A DNA stretch of 64,000 bases from JBGTFE01 sp049799955 (GCA_049799955.1 JBARIW010000146.1:1-64000); one strand, 5' to 3'; shown: positions 16,987 to 26,213, counted from the first letter of the stretch. Numbers and translations: made by a program. Notes: generated by a model from the sequence alone, not told the origin.

Positions 16987-18753
16987 TTAGTCCGAATCGA
17001 TTTCAATCGAAAAATCTTCCGATTCGTAAGATAAATTCGGATTGAAAAACGGGTCGCGCCCGACGACTTTCCGCCATTTTCGCGCAAAATAATCTTTTTC
17101 TCCGGCGGTCGGATTTTTTTGCACGTTCAGCAGCTTTTTTTCGTCCGTTTGGATAAGCTCGGCGTAAGGCGTGAAAACGATTCGATAATTTTTTTCTCGT
17201 AACTTCAAACAAAAATCCGCGTCGAAAAATTTATCCGGCAGATTTTTCGCGTCAAAACCGCCGACCGACTCAAAAACTTCGCGCCGAACGGCGAGACACG
17301 AAACCGAAACCGCCGAAAAATTATTGACAAGCTGCGCCCGCAGAAAATTACCTTCGCCCGTCCGCAGAAGCCCGTGATGCGCAACGCCGACCGCGCCCTT
17401 TGCGCCGATAATCAAACCGCCGTGCAGGACGGTTTCGTTTTTATATAAAAGCTTCGCGCCGACCGCGCCGATTTCCTTTTGAGCGGCAAAACTTGCCATT
17501 TCCGCGAGCCAATCCTTTGAAAGCGGTTTCAGATTCGCGTCCGCAAAACACAAAATCTCAGCCTCGGTTTGCGCGGCGGCAAAATTAAATCTTTCGGCGG
17601 CGGATGTTTTATCGCAAACTAAGATTTTTGCCATAGAAGCGGAAGTCCGCGCTTCCGGCTTTGAAACCAAGACTATCTCAAAATTTTCGTAATCCGTTTG
17701 CTCGACAAAATTTCTTATCGCCTGTTCATCGAAACCTTCGTCAGCCGCTAAAATCAAGCTGACTTTCGGCAGATTTTCGGGCAGTTCGTAGCGTGTGCGG
17801 TGCAGGTTGGAGACAGCTTGACTGACTTTGGCTCTCTTTCCGATTCTTTCCAGATGCGAGCGAAGCGCCTCGCGCGCGCGTTCGTGAGCGTAAGGCTTTT
17901 CGTCCATCGAAAAGGCGACCGAGCCGCGAATTGCGCGCCAGTGATAAAGAATTTTCGGAATGTGACGGATTTGATTTTCTGAAATTTCCTCGACGACGCG
18001 CATTGCTAAATCGTAATCCTGACTGCCTTCCGCGCCCACCAGAAAGCCTCCGATTTTCCGCAAAATTTCGGTTTTATAAACGGACAAATGCGTGATTAAA
18101 TTCAAAGAATAAAACAAATCAAGGCTCCAGTCGGGCTTGAATTTCGGCGAGTGCCGCCTGCCTCGCTCGTCAATCAAATCTTCGTCCGAGTAAATCATCC
18201 TCGCGTCGGGAAAATCGTTTATCTCTTTCGCCGCCCAAAAGAGCGCGTCTTCCGCCAGCTCGTCGTCGTGGTCTAAAAGCGCGACGAACTCGCCGTCTGT
18301 AAGCTCTAAAGCCGAATTTGAAGCGGCGGAAATATGACCGTTTTCCGCGCGAAAAACGACTTTTATCCGCTCATCTTTCGCGGCATATTCATTCAAAACT
18401 CTTTTGATGTGCGGCGACGGCGACGCGTCGTCGGCAATGCATAGCTCCCAGTTTTCGTAAAGCTGGCGCAGAACCGAATCGATGCACAAGCGCAGCCACT
18501 TTTCATCGACATCGTAAACCGGCATTACAACGGAAATTTTCGGCTTGAGTGGAAATGAGTCGATTTCCCGCCGAATTTCCTGACGTTTATTTTCCGTAAT
18601 TTGATGAATCTTTATCCATCGCTGATATTTTTTCTTTTCCCTGTATTTCCAACGGAGCCATTTCAGGTATATTTTTATTCCCGGCAAGCCTTTCTCTTTT
18701 CCGATTCGACTTATCTTTGCTGATTTTTCCCTGATTTTTGAAAGAAATTTCAT
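16987..18753 (-). CDS. Two-domain family 2 glycosyltransferase
   Basis: 588 residues. After a basic amphipathic N-terminus, domain 1 (about 60-280) is a full GT2 fold with VVMPVYDVD, the nucleotide-binding DDAS, and the metal-binding DHDDE motif. Domain 2 (about 335-560) is a second, more divergent GT2-type domain with FADANLKPL in place of DxD, plus GGFDAKN and FDADFCLKLREK. Such tandem proteins build O-antigen or capsule chains from nucleotide sugars on the cytoplasmic side. ATG at 18753 is two bases after the stop of the upstream membrane gene, implying coupling; an earlier in-frame start at 18783 would overlap it. Last gene of the minus-strand cluster. Confidence 0.88.
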   Translation of the reverse strand: MKFLSKIREKSAKISRIGKEKGLPGIKIYLKWLRWKYREKKKYQRWIKIHQITENKRQEIRREIDSFPLKPKISVVMPVYDVDEKWLRLCIDSVLRQLYENWELCIADDASPSPHIKRVLNEYAAKDERIKVVFRAENGHISAASNSALELTDGEFVALLDHDDELAEDALFWAAKEINDFPDARMIYSDEDLIDERGRRHSPKFKPDWSLDLFYSLNLITHLSVYKTEILRKIGGFLVGAEGSQDYDLAMRVVEEISENQIRHIPKILYHWRAIRGSVAFSMDEKPYAHERAREALRSHLERIGKRAKVSQAVSNLHRTRYELPENLPKVSLILAADEGFDEQAIRNFVEQTDYENFEIVLVSKPEARTSASMAKILVCDKTSAAERFNFAAAQTEAEILCFADANLKPLSKDWLAEMASFAAQKEIGAVGAKLLYKNETVLHGGLIIGAKGAVGVAHHGLLRTGEGNFLRAQLVNNFSAVSVSCLAVRREVFESVGGFDAKNLPDKFFDADFCLKLREKNYRIVFTPYAELIQTDEKKLLNVQKNPTAGEKDYFARKWRKVVGRDPFFNPNLSYESEDFSIEIDSD

Positions 18754-18755
18754 CC

Positions 18756-20030
18756 TTATTTTTTCACCAAACGCATTTCCCAAGGGGCGGGGTTTATCGG
18801 AACGACGACTTCCTGCCCGGCGGGCGCATTTTCAAATTCGGCGGCGTATTTTTGAAATTCCAAATCTTTAAATCGCGGATATTTCCAATCGGCTGCGATT
18901 CCGAATAAAGATACGGCGAGCAGTAAGATTGCCGCATAGCGGACAAACAAAATCCCGGCGGTTTTGGCAAGATAAAGCAAAGAAACAAAGCAGCAGAAAA
19001 TCGGTATCAGCCAATATCTTGAGCCGATTCCCGGTGCCCACATTGCCGTCCACTGCGGCACTTCGCTGCTTACAGCCGGAAATGCGAGCGCGCTGAAAAC
19101 AATCAAAAAAGAGAAAATTATCAGCAGGCGCAGTTCAAGATTAGATTTTACAAAGGCATAAATCAACAAACCGAAACCCAGTAAATTTACCGGAATTGCC
19201 GCCCATTCGTTCCAGAGCGAACGGCTAAAGAGCCGCGAATAAACTCTGTCGCCGACGATTGCATCGAGAAAAAGATGTCCGCCGATAATCTTCAAAAATA
19301 AACCGAAAGTCGCGCCTAAAGGCTGTTGCGAAGGTCTTTGAGTAGTTAAAAGCGAGCTTATTTGAATCAGCGAAGCGACGGCTAAAATTATCAACAAAAC
19401 AATCGTCCGGCTTTCGCGCGTTTTGAACCATTTTATTGCCGCAACGGGCAGAAGCAGCAGACAACACGGTCCGCTCAAGGCAGAAATCGAAATCATCGCA
19501 ACATCAAATATTTTCCAGAGAGTTTTTTCGCCCGGAGTCGCAATAATTATCAAAAAACTCAAAAGCGCGAGATGCCATTGAGCGTTTGTCAGGTTGGCGT
19601 GTGTTTCGTTCGAATGCGGCAAAGCCAGATAAATAAAGGCGATTAAAACCCGAACGGAGATGTTCGGAATAAGGCGCGAAAGCCTTGAGGAAAGAAGAAA
19701 ATTTACGACCAGAATTTTGCAGGAAATCGCCGCCAGATTAAAAATCAAAGGCGCAAAGCCGAGCGGAAATGCCTGCGAGACGACGGCGACGATGCGCGAA
19801 ATCGTTTGATAATATCCGGCTACGGGCGTGAAAAGCGAATAAATCGCGCCGTGATTATATGCGTCCGCGTACCAGACTTTTCCGTCTTCCGCCCAGAATT
19901 GCGCGTTTAAAATCGCGTCCGGTCGGCGGCTGAAAATTATTAAAAAAGCGATTGACGAAGACAAAAGATAAAATAACCGGCGGCGTACATCGAGCGCGTA
20001 ATCGAGTTTTTTTAATAAATTGTTCATCAT
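18756..20030 (-). CDS. Polytopic membrane protein of the polysaccharide locus
   Basis: About 424 residues from the tandem ATG at 20030/20027; the open frame runs to 20087 but those codons would overlap the methyltransferase gene. About ten hydrophobic segments with a periplasmic loop rich in aromatic residues early on (NAQFWAEDGKVWYADAYNHG), similar to the first loop of GT-C or DUF2029-like glycosyltransferases. No DxD motif is certain, although AEDGKVWYAD is suggestive. Position between a methyltransferase and a GT2 suggests a polymer-related role such as polymerase or lipid-sugar-using transferase; this is inference. Confidence 0.65.
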   Translation of the reverse strand: MMNNLLKKLDYALDVRRRLFYLLSSSIAFLIIFSRRPDAILNAQFWAEDGKVWYADAYNHGAIYSLFTPVAGYYQTISRIVAVVSQAFPLGFAPLIFNLAAISCKILVVNFLLSSRLSRLIPNISVRVLIAFIYLALPHSNETHANLTNAQWHLALLSFLIIIATPGEKTLWKIFDVAMISISALSGPCCLLLLPVAAIKWFKTRESRTIVLLIILAVASLIQISSLLTTQRPSQQPLGATFGLFLKIIGGHLFLDAIVGDRVYSRLFSRSLWNEWAAIPVNLLGFGLLIYAFVKSNLELRLLIIFSFLIVFSALAFPAVSSEVPQWTAMWAPGIGSRYWLIPIFCCFVSLLYLAKTAGILFVRYAAILLLAVSLFGIAADWKYPRFKDLEFQKYAAEFENAPAGQEVVVPINPAPWEMRLVKK

Positions 20031-20052
20031 GCAATTTGTGAATTTCGCCGTA

Positions 20053-20889
20053 TCATAAACGCTTGATGACGCCGCCGATGCCCTCATTCATCAAAATGCG
20101 ATAAAGCCGCATTACTCTCGATTTTTTCACCGTTCGCTCATAAGTCTGCAAATCGCTGATGTAGATTTGTTGATTGGTCAGCCGCTCGACCGCTTCGATA
20201 CGCGAGCCGAATTGCTGGAAAAATTCCCGAATCAAAACCGTTTCGCGTTCGTCCGTCTCGAATAAAAATTTAATGTTTTCGGGAATTTCCGCGCCGACTG
20301 CCAGAACGCCAAGCCCGTGCGAGTGCAGAAACTCAAAATGCGGATATTCGCGCCTTATTTCATCCCAGAATTTCCAGACGCCGAAATCGCGTTCGCGAAC
20401 GTTCATGTCGTGAAAAATAACAACGCCGCGCTCCGACATTTTCGGCTTCCACGTTTCAAAATCGTGTTTGACGGCTTCAAATGTGTGAAAGCCGTCGATG
20501 TGCAGCAAATCGATAGAGCCGTCGGCAAAATTATTTAACGCTTCATCAAAAGTCGTTTGCACAAGCCGCGAAAAATCGGCGTAAAGCGGGTCGTGATGCG
20601 CTTTCAGTTTCGCTAAAACTCCTTCTTCGAGCATTCCGGCGTGCGCGTCGCCCTGCCACGTATCGACCGCGTAGCATTTCGTTTCCGTTTTCAAAGATTT
20701 TACCGCCTGACAAAAAGCGCAGTAAGAAACGCCTCGATACGCGCCGAGTTCGACAATCGTGCGCGGGCGCAGCGCGCTGACCAGAAACATTGCAAACGGA
20801 ATGTGTCCAGCCCAGGCGGTTTCTTCGAGCCAGAGCGGAAATTCGAGACAAATCGGATGTTCGAGCGGATTGAATATTTTTTTGGACAT
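20053..20889 (-). CDS. SAM-dependent methyltransferase (Methyltransf_24 type)
   Basis: About 278 residues from ATG 20889 (MSKKIFNP). The motif I region is TIVELGAYRGVSYCAFCQAV (about 50-68), then YAVDTWQGD, a DLLHIDGFHTFEAVKHDFE block and VVIFHDMNV, the pattern of cephalosporin-hydroxylase/Methyltransf_24 proteins found in polysaccharide clusters. The C-terminal 60 residues are helical. Likely modifies a sugar or glycan intermediate. Separated from the ABC ATPase gene upstream by a heptamer hairpin. Confidence 0.8.
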   Translation of the reverse strand: MSKKIFNPLEHPICLEFPLWLEETAWAGHIPFAMFLVSALRPRTIVELGAYRGVSYCAFCQAVKSLKTETKCYAVDTWQGDAHAGMLEEGVLAKLKAHHDPLYADFSRLVQTTFDEALNNFADGSIDLLHIDGFHTFEAVKHDFETWKPKMSERGVVIFHDMNVRERDFGVWKFWDEIRREYPHFEFLHSHGLGVLAVGAEIPENIKFLFETDERETVLIREFFQQFGSRIEAVERLTNQQIYISDLQTYERTVKKSRVMRLYRILMNEGIGGVIKRL

Positions 20890-20903
20890 AATTTTCAAGT
20901 AAG

Positions 20904-20975
20904 AGGTGAGAACTGAGAACTGAAAACTATTATATTTTTTTACTTCTCATTTCTCACGTCTCACGTCTCATTTTT
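20904..20975. repeat. Heptamer-repeat hairpin (AACTGAG / CACGTCT)
   Basis: Left: AGGTGAG, AACTGAG, AACTGAA, AACTATT (20904-20931). Right: TACTTCT, CATTTCT, CACGTCT twice, CATTTTT (20941-20975). It separates the ABC ATPase from the methyltransferase gene, and the ATPase stop codon (20961-20963, minus strand) falls inside the right arm. Confidence 0.8.
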
Positions 20976-22199
20976 TTCCGTTTCCCAATTAACCAGCGGG
21001 CGCATCACGCCGTCCATTCTCCCGGCAAGGTCGCCGCGCGCGGTATCGCCGGTCATCGGGTCGAAAACGTCGAAACTGACGACTTCCTGCGCGTTAAAAT
21101 GAACGTTTATTTTCGGCAGATAAGTTACAATCGCGACATTTATGAAAAATGAGCCTTCCGCCATGAGATTGCCCGGAATCCAGGCTGTGCTAGTATATTT
21201 GCCTTTTTCCTTCGCGCGCCTGCTCCATTCGCTCGATACGTCCTGAATCGTAAAAAGATGCACGCGCCCCTGATTATAAACCTGATAATTCGGCAGGAGA
21301 ATTTGTCCCGGCTGCAAGACATCATACGTTATTTCGACACCGATTTTTTTTCTAATGTCGAACGTGCCGCAGGTTTCGCCTTGTTCGTTGACTATTCTGA
21401 CGTTTTCGAGGCGCACAAACTCGCTTTGCGGCTGCTGCAATCCGCTTTCAAATCTGCGCTCGCTTCGCATTCCCCAGCTCGACGAAAGATACTCGCGCAC
21501 CACTTCCGACGCCTCGCCTTCGCCGGTAATTTTTCCTTGAGCAAGCGCGATGGCGCGAGTGCAGATGCGCGTGATTGAAGACATATCGTGCGAAACAAAA
21601 AGCACCGTTCGCCCCGACCCGCTGACATCGCGCATTTTGTTCAGACATTTTTTCTGAAACGCCATATCGCCGACGGCTAAAACTTCATCGACAATCAAAA
21701 TCTCCGGTTCGAGATGCGCGGCGACGGCAAAGGCAAGCCGCATATACATTCCCGAAGAATAATGTTTGACGGGCGTGTCGAGAAATTTTTCAAGCTCGGA
21801 AAAAGCGACGATTTCATCGAATTTCTTTTCGATTTCGGCGTGTTTCATTCCGAGAATCGCGCCGTTCAGATAGATATTTTCGCGTCCCGTTAACTCGTTG
21901 TGAAAACCCGTCCCGACTTCGAGCAAACTTCCGACGCGCCCGCGAATTTCAGCCGTTCCGCTCGAAGGCTTCGTGATGCGCGAGAGAATTTTCAGCAAAG
22001 TCGATTTTCCCGCGCCGTTGTTGCCGATAATACCGAGCGTTTCGCCTTGTGAAACTTCAAAATTTACATCCCGCAAAGCCCACAACTCTTCTTTCTCGTG
22101 GCGTTTGCCGATACTTGTCAACGCCTCGCGGAAAGAGTTGGTTTTCTTTCCGCCAAGATAATAAAGTTTTGAAATGTTTTTTACTTCGACTGCTTTCAT
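20961..22199 (-). CDS. wzt: Wzt-type polysaccharide ABC transporter ATPase
   Basis: 412-residue ATP-binding subunit that energises export of a finished O-antigen-like polymer. Walker A GNNGAGKST at 59-67, signature YSSGMYMRLAFA, Walker B ILIVDEVLAVGD, plus the EVGTGFHNELTGRENIYLNG block typical of Wzt/TagH/KpsT ATPases. A C-terminal beta domain (about 260-400) resembles the Wzt carbohydrate-binding domain that recognises the capped end of the chain; its presence suggests termination-coupled export. The partner permease is encoded at 23145-23996, separated by a methyltransferase gene that could make the terminal cap. Confidence 0.92.
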   Translation of the reverse strand: MKAVEVKNISKLYYLGGKKTNSFREALTSIGKRHEKEELWALRDVNFEVSQGETLGIIGNNGAGKSTLLKILSRITKPSSGTAEIRGRVGSLLEVGTGFHNELTGRENIYLNGAILGMKHAEIEKKFDEIVAFSELEKFLDTPVKHYSSGMYMRLAFAVAAHLEPEILIVDEVLAVGDMAFQKKCLNKMRDVSGSGRTVLFVSHDMSSITRICTRAIALAQGKITGEGEASEVVREYLSSSWGMRSERRFESGLQQPQSEFVRLENVRIVNEQGETCGTFDIRKKIGVEITYDVLQPGQILLPNYQVYNQGRVHLFTIQDVSSEWSRRAKEKGKYTSTAWIPGNLMAEGSFFINVAIVTYLPKINVHFNAQEVVSFDVFDPMTGDTARGDLAGRMDGVMRPLVNWETEKNET

Positions 22200-22213
22200 T
22201 TAGCAATTTATTT

Positions 22214-23140
22214 CTACAATCCCAGACGCCGCCTATTTTTCCTTATAAAATTTCTAAATTTGAATCGCGCTTTGTCCTTCATCTTAATCAAACCTGTTTT
22301 GAGCACAAGGCTAGGATTCGTACCTTTTAAGATTTCTATATTTACGGCTTGCAGCATCTCTAAACGACTAAGATTATTTCCCTTGCCGTTTCTTCCTAAA
22401 GCGATAAAAAATTCGCAGCCTTCCGATTCGAAAAAATCCACTTCCTGTAGCTTGATAAACCCCAGTTCATAAAGGTCGTGAATCATCAGCCGGAAAGAAT
22501 GCGGCGTAAAACACCACGCATGACAATCGACATATTCCTTGTTTTCGAGAGATTTTTCCAAAGCATTGAGAACTTCCTCACGAGACGCGGAAAAAGAATA
22601 TTCTTCTTTGAGAAGAGCATTTTCTCCCCAATCCAAAAAATTATCTTTTAAAACAAGATTCAAATTATATTCCACAATCGAGCCGGGCGTGTGGACTTTC
22701 GGGTTTTGATAATGAGCGTCTAAAACTTTGGACAAACCCGTGAGCGGTCGAAAATGGTCAAAACAAAATCGCGCGTCGGGAATCGCCAATGAAAGAACGC
22801 CCGTTTCCTTCAAAATTTTATCGCAGGAATTGAGAAAACCGATTAAATTCGGAACATGCTCGATAACGTGCGAGGCAATTATCCAATCGTAAAAGCCGGT
22901 TTTGCCGGTCAACTCGGAATAATCTTCGCCGCTCCAAACAAAATCGACTTCCTCGATGTTGTCTAAATTTACGTTGTCGTCTTTGTATTTTTCGATTAGC
23001 TCTTCACGGGTCGCGTGGTCGATAATGTCAACATTGTAGCCGGATTTTTTTGGCGCAATCGGAGCGTGACTAGCGCCGATTTCCGCTCCGAATCCGTCTT
23101 TTTTTACATGGAGAAGAAGTTTTTCTTCACGAGTCATCAT
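22214..23140 (-). CDS. SAM-dependent methyltransferase in export locus
   Basis: 308 residues. An N-terminal GAEIGASHAPIAPKKSGYNVDIIDH replaces the usual GxGxG motif, a form seen in methyltransferases of surface-polysaccharide loci; WIIASHVIEHVPNLIGFLNSC and LSLAIPDARFCFDHFRP follow as motifs IV-V. It sits between the ABC permease and ATPase genes, 4 bases after the permease-side gene boundary and 14 bases before wzt, so all three are probably co-transcribed. In known systems such enzymes cap the O-antigen chain and Wzt recognises the cap; that role is inferred. Base composition is a little more AT-rich than its neighbours. Confidence 0.82.
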   Translation of the reverse strand: MMTREEKLLLHVKKDGFGAEIGASHAPIAPKKSGYNVDIIDHATREELIEKYKDDNVNLDNIEEVDFVWSGEDYSELTGKTGFYDWIIASHVIEHVPNLIGFLNSCDKILKETGVLSLAIPDARFCFDHFRPLTGLSKVLDAHYQNPKVHTPGSIVEYNLNLVLKDNFLDWGENALLKEEYSFSASREEVLNALEKSLENKEYVDCHAWCFTPHSFRLMIHDLYELGFIKLQEVDFFESEGCEFFIALGRNGKGNNLSRLEMLQAVNIEILKGTNPSLVLKTGLIKMKDKARFKFRNFIRKNRRRLGL

Positions 23141-23144
23141 AAAA

Positions 23145-23996
23145 TCATATCAAATCCGCAAAATCATCTTCCATCCGTTTAAAAACGAAAAGCGAAAAAA
23201 GAAGCAAAATTAAAACCGAAACGGAAGAAATCACAATTACCGTCCAGTCAAAGCGCGTCCCGAAAAGCGCGGCGCGAAAGCCTTCCAAAATTCCCGTCAG
23301 AGGATTTACGGCAAAAATCAAGCGCCATTTTTCCGACAAAATGTTTGACGGGTAAAAAATCGGCGACGCCAGCATCCAAACCTGCAAAGCGAATGGCAAA
23401 GCGAATTTTACATCGCGAAAACGCACGTTGAGCGCGGAAAAAAGCGCGCCGAAAGCAGCCGTTTGAACGATTGCCAGAACGAGAAATAAAGGCGCGAGAG
23501 CGATTTGCCAACTCAGATTTACGCCGTACCAAATCATCAAAATTATTAAAATCGCAAAGCTGAAAAGCAAATCGATGAGCGCGGCAAAGGTCGCGGCAAG
23601 CGGCACGATTAGACGCGGAAAATAAACTTTTGTAACAAGATTCGTGTTGCTGACAAAGCTGCTCGATGCCATCGTTATTGAGGTATGAACAAAAAGCCAA
23701 ATCATCAAACCGCTCAAAGCAAAAAGCGGATACGGAATCTCCCGGGTTTGAAACTGGGCAAAATTGCTGAACAAAACGGTGAAAATCGCCGTCGTCAAAA
23801 CGGGCTGTAAAACCGCCCACAAAACGCCGATTGCCGTTTGTTTATAACGAATTTTGACATCGCGCCACGTCAGAAAATAAAGCAGCTCGCGGTAAGCCCA
23901 GAGGTCTTTCAGGTCGAGACGCAGCCACGCTTCCGACGGTTTGATTTTGGTGATTTCCTGCACAATTATTTTTACCACAGAGAGCACAGAGAACAC
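23145..23996 (-). CDS. wzm: Wzm-type polysaccharide ABC transporter permease
   Basis: 283 residues with six membrane helices (ABC2-type). The N-terminal LWAYRELLYFLTWRDVKIRYKQTAIGVLWAVLQPV is the classic cytoplasmic helix and TM1 of O-antigen/teichoic acid exporters, and FRAALFG near the end is also typical. The start is uncertain: the frame opens at GTG 23996 inside a repeat hairpin, so the first seven residues would be repeat-encoded, with further GTG codons at residues 4, 7 and 12. The residue-12 GTG (about 23963) would leave a protein beginning VQEITKIKPSEAW. First gene of the export set. Confidence 0.9.
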   Translation of the reverse strand: MFSVLSVVKIIVQEITKIKPSEAWLRLDLKDLWAYRELLYFLTWRDVKIRYKQTAIGVLWAVLQPVLTTAIFTVLFSNFAQFQTREIPYPLFALSGLMIWLFVHTSITMASSSFVSNTNLVTKVYFPRLIVPLAATFAALIDLLFSFAILIILMIWYGVNLSWQIALAPLFLVLAIVQTAAFGALFSALNVRFRDVKFALPFALQVWMLASPIFYPSNILSEKWRLIFAVNPLTGILEGFRAALFGTRFDWTVIVISSVSVLILLLFSLFVFKRMEDDFADLI

Positions 23997-24051
23997 AGAG
24001 AAAGAAACTGTTTTTAAAGACTCTGTGTCCTCTGTGCTCTCTGTGGTAAAA
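23970..24051. repeat. Hairpin repeat of nonamers (AACACAGAG type)
   Basis: Left arm CCACAGAG, AGCACAGAG, AACACAGAG; right arm CTCTGTGTC, CTCTGTGCT, CTCTGTGGT. About 30 near-perfect base pairs, with a 20-base loop. It lies between the GT2 gene stop (24058) and the permease start region, and overlaps the first codons of the longest permease frame. Related words occur at 34187-34344 and 36011-36101. Confidence 0.85.
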
Positions 24052-24057
24052 TCTTCT

Positions 24058-24999
24058 TTAAAATTTTAATTTCCCGTATTTCTCAATTGCCTTTTGCCTT
24101 TTGCGCCGCCTGTTCCACTGAAAAATCGTCTGCGGAACGGCGAGACGAAAAAGCATTTTAGCAATCTGCACGGGCGATTTTGCGCCGCCAAGATTTTCCA
24201 AAAAAAGCGAAACGGCTTCGCGGCGTTTTCCGTGCCGGACGTAGTTAAAAACAGCTTCGAATTTAACTTCCTTTTGAATTTTTTCAAGCTCTTCGCGGCT
24301 GATTCCGAGTTTTTCCGCCTGCGCGTTTTGCGCCGCAATCATCTCGTCGAGCATCAAAGGCGTGTCGCCCGAAACATTCCGGTCGTGCTGTCGCCACGCG
24401 CACAAAATTTCCTCGTTTCGCGCAAATTCGCCGTCTGCCGCGAGCTTCAGGTACATTTCGTAATCTTCAAGCCGCGAATTTTCGTTCCAGCGATGTTTTT
24501 CGAGCGCGGCGCGGCGATAAACAACAGTCGGACTTGAAAAGATTATGCCGCGCAGGAGCGCCGGTAACAAATCGCCGTCGGAAAATTGCGTCCAATTATC
24601 GGTGCGGTCGATAATTTGGTCTTGCTCGTCAATCAAAAATGCGTGTCCGAAAGCCAGAACCGCATTCGGACGTTTATTTAGCAATTCGGCTTGCTGCTCT
24701 AAAAATTCGGGCAGCCAGATGTCGTCAGAACCGAGATAGGCGAAAAATTCGCCGCTCATTTTAGCGAAGCCTTCGTTCAAAGTCGCGCAAAGACCTCGAT
24801 TTTCCCGCGCGAAAAATTCGTTTTCAAACGGGCAATCGCGCAAAACACGTTCGATAATTCCGGCGGATTCGTCTTTTGAACCGTCGTCAATTACAATCAA
24901 TTTTTTCGGCTTCAAGACTTGCGCGAAAATCGAGCGCAAAGTGCGTTCGACAAAAGGCGCGTGATTGTAAGACGGAACGAGAACGGAAATTTCAGGCAT
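24058..24999 (-). CDS. Family 2 glycosyltransferase
   Basis: 313 residues. Starts ISVLVPSYNHAPFVERTLRSI, has the nucleotide-sugar DDGSKDE motif (about 38-44), the YLGSDDIWLPEF DxD-type motif (about 90-100), and an EDYEMYLKLAADGEF acidic block near 175, all standard GT-A features. The C-terminal 70 residues are basic and helical, suggesting membrane association. ATG 24999 is directly next to the heptamer repeat that separates it from a divergent GT4 gene. Probably adds one sugar to the exported polymer. Confidence 0.9.
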   Translation of the reverse strand: MPEISVLVPSYNHAPFVERTLRSIFAQVLKPKKLIVIDDGSKDESAGIIERVLRDCPFENEFFARENRGLCATLNEGFAKMSGEFFAYLGSDDIWLPEFLEQQAELLNKRPNAVLAFGHAFLIDEQDQIIDRTDNWTQFSDGDLLPALLRGIIFSSPTVVYRRAALEKHRWNENSRLEDYEMYLKLAADGEFARNEEILCAWRQHDRNVSGDTPLMLDEMIAAQNAQAEKLGISREELEKIQKEVKFEAVFNYVRHGKRREAVSLFLENLGGAKSPVQIAKMLFRLAVPQTIFQWNRRRKRQKAIEKYGKLKF

Positions 25000-25099
25000 T
25001 TGACCTTTGATTTTGGAGCTTTGACCTTTGATTTGTATTCATAACTGAAATTTCAAGTTTAAAGGTCAAAGTTCAAAGCTCAAAGGTCAAAAATCAATT
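24999..25099. repeat. Heptamer-repeat hairpin (TTTGACC / GTCAAAG)
   Basis: Left: TTTGACC, TTTGATT, TTGGAGC, TTTGACC, TTTGATT (24999-25033). Right: GTCAAAG, TTCAAAG, CTCAAAG, GTCAAAA, ATCAATT (25065-25099). It fills the whole gap between two divergent start codons (24999 minus, 25101 plus), so any promoters must lie inside or alongside it. Confidence 0.85.
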
Positions 25100-25100
25100 T

Positions 25101-26213
25101 ATGCGCGTTCTTCATTTATTGGACACCTTGAATCGCGGCGGCGCGGAAATGCAGGTTCTGGACGTTTGCCGCAATGCGTGTGATTTCGGCATCGATTTGA
25201 CTCTCGCAACGATGAAAGGCGGCTCAATGGAAGCGGATTTTCTCGCGTCGGGCGCGGATTTCGTCAAATTAAATCGCCGTTTTTCCGTCGATATTTTTCT
25301 CGCGTCCGAGCTTCGCAAAATAATTAAGGAACGGGAAATAGAAATCGTTCACGGCTATCAGGCGGTCGAAGGCTTGCATCTTTATCTGGCGACGCGCGGG
25401 CTGAAACGAGTCAAAAAAGTTTTGAGTTTCCAGGGGTTTTTAACCGATAAAAAAAACCGCGCGGCGCTGAAATTTCTGATTCGGCGAATGGACGCAAACG
25501 TCGTCGTCAGTCGCGGTTTGCGGAAATGGCACAGCGAAGTCGATAAATTAGACACGGAAAATTTTCACGTGATTTACAACGGCGCGGACGAGAAAAGACT
25601 AAAACCGACGCAGAAATCCCTGCGAAAAGAACTCGGTTTGGATGAAAACACGCTTTTAGTCGGGATGGTCGGAAATTTTTACCGCGACCCGCGCAAAGAC
25701 CAGATGAGTTTGTGCCAAGCGCTGCCAAAAGTTTTTGCCGAAATCGGCAACGCGCACAGCATTTTTGCAGGAATGACCGAACTCGGCGCGGAAGAAAAGC
25801 GCGATGCCTGTATCAGATTTTGCGCGGAAAACGGGATTGCGAAAAGAGTTCATTTTCTCGGCGCGAGGAGCGATGTTCCCGACGTTCTGGCGGCGCTCGA
25901 CGTTTTTGTTTTTTCTTCCCTGCACGAAGGCTTGCCGGTCGCCGTTTCGGAAGCGATGCTCGCGCGCGTGCCGATGATTGTCTCCGACATCGAGCCGCTT
26001 CTCGAAGCAAGCGGGAATGGCGAATACGCCGAAGTTTTTCCCGTAAAAGATGTTGAGGTTTTGACCGGAAAGATTTTGAAATTATTAAAGGATGCGGATT
26101 TGCGCGCTAGTTTGGCAAACCGCGCTTTTGAGTTTGCGAAGGAAAATTTCAGCATCGAAGCGCATCTTCAGGATTTGAAAAAGCTTTACGCGTCGCTTAT
26201 GAACGAACCTTAA
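25101..26213 (+). CDS. Family 4 glycosyltransferase
   Basis: 370-residue GT-B retaining glycosyltransferase. N-terminal acceptor half begins VLHLLDTLNRGGAEMQVLDV, with the usual GG loop; the C-terminal half has VGMVGNFYRDPRKDQ, the VHFLGARSDVPDVLAALDVFVFSSLHEGLPVAVSEAMLARVP block holding the EX7E motif (Glu in HEGLP and SEAM), which binds the donor sugar nucleotide. Divergent from the GT2 gene; belongs to the same surface-glycan locus. Its last four bases overlap the end of the next, opposite-strand gene. Confidence 0.92.
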   Translation: MRVLHLLDTLNRGGAEMQVLDVCRNACDFGIDLTLATMKGGSMEADFLASGADFVKLNRRFSVDIFLASELRKIIKEREIEIVHGYQAVEGLHLYLATRGLKRVKKVLSFQGFLTDKKNRAALKFLIRRMDANVVVSRGLRKWHSEVDKLDTENFHVIYNGADEKRLKPTQKSLRKELGLDENTLLVGMVGNFYRDPRKDQMSLCQALPKVFAEIGNAHSIFAGMTELGAEEKRDACIRFCAENGIAKRVHFLGARSDVPDVLAALDVFVFSSLHEGLPVAVSEAMLARVPMIVSDIEPLLEASGNGEYAEVFPVKDVEVLTGKILKLLKDADLRASLANRAFEFAKENFSIEAHLQDLKKLYASLMNEP

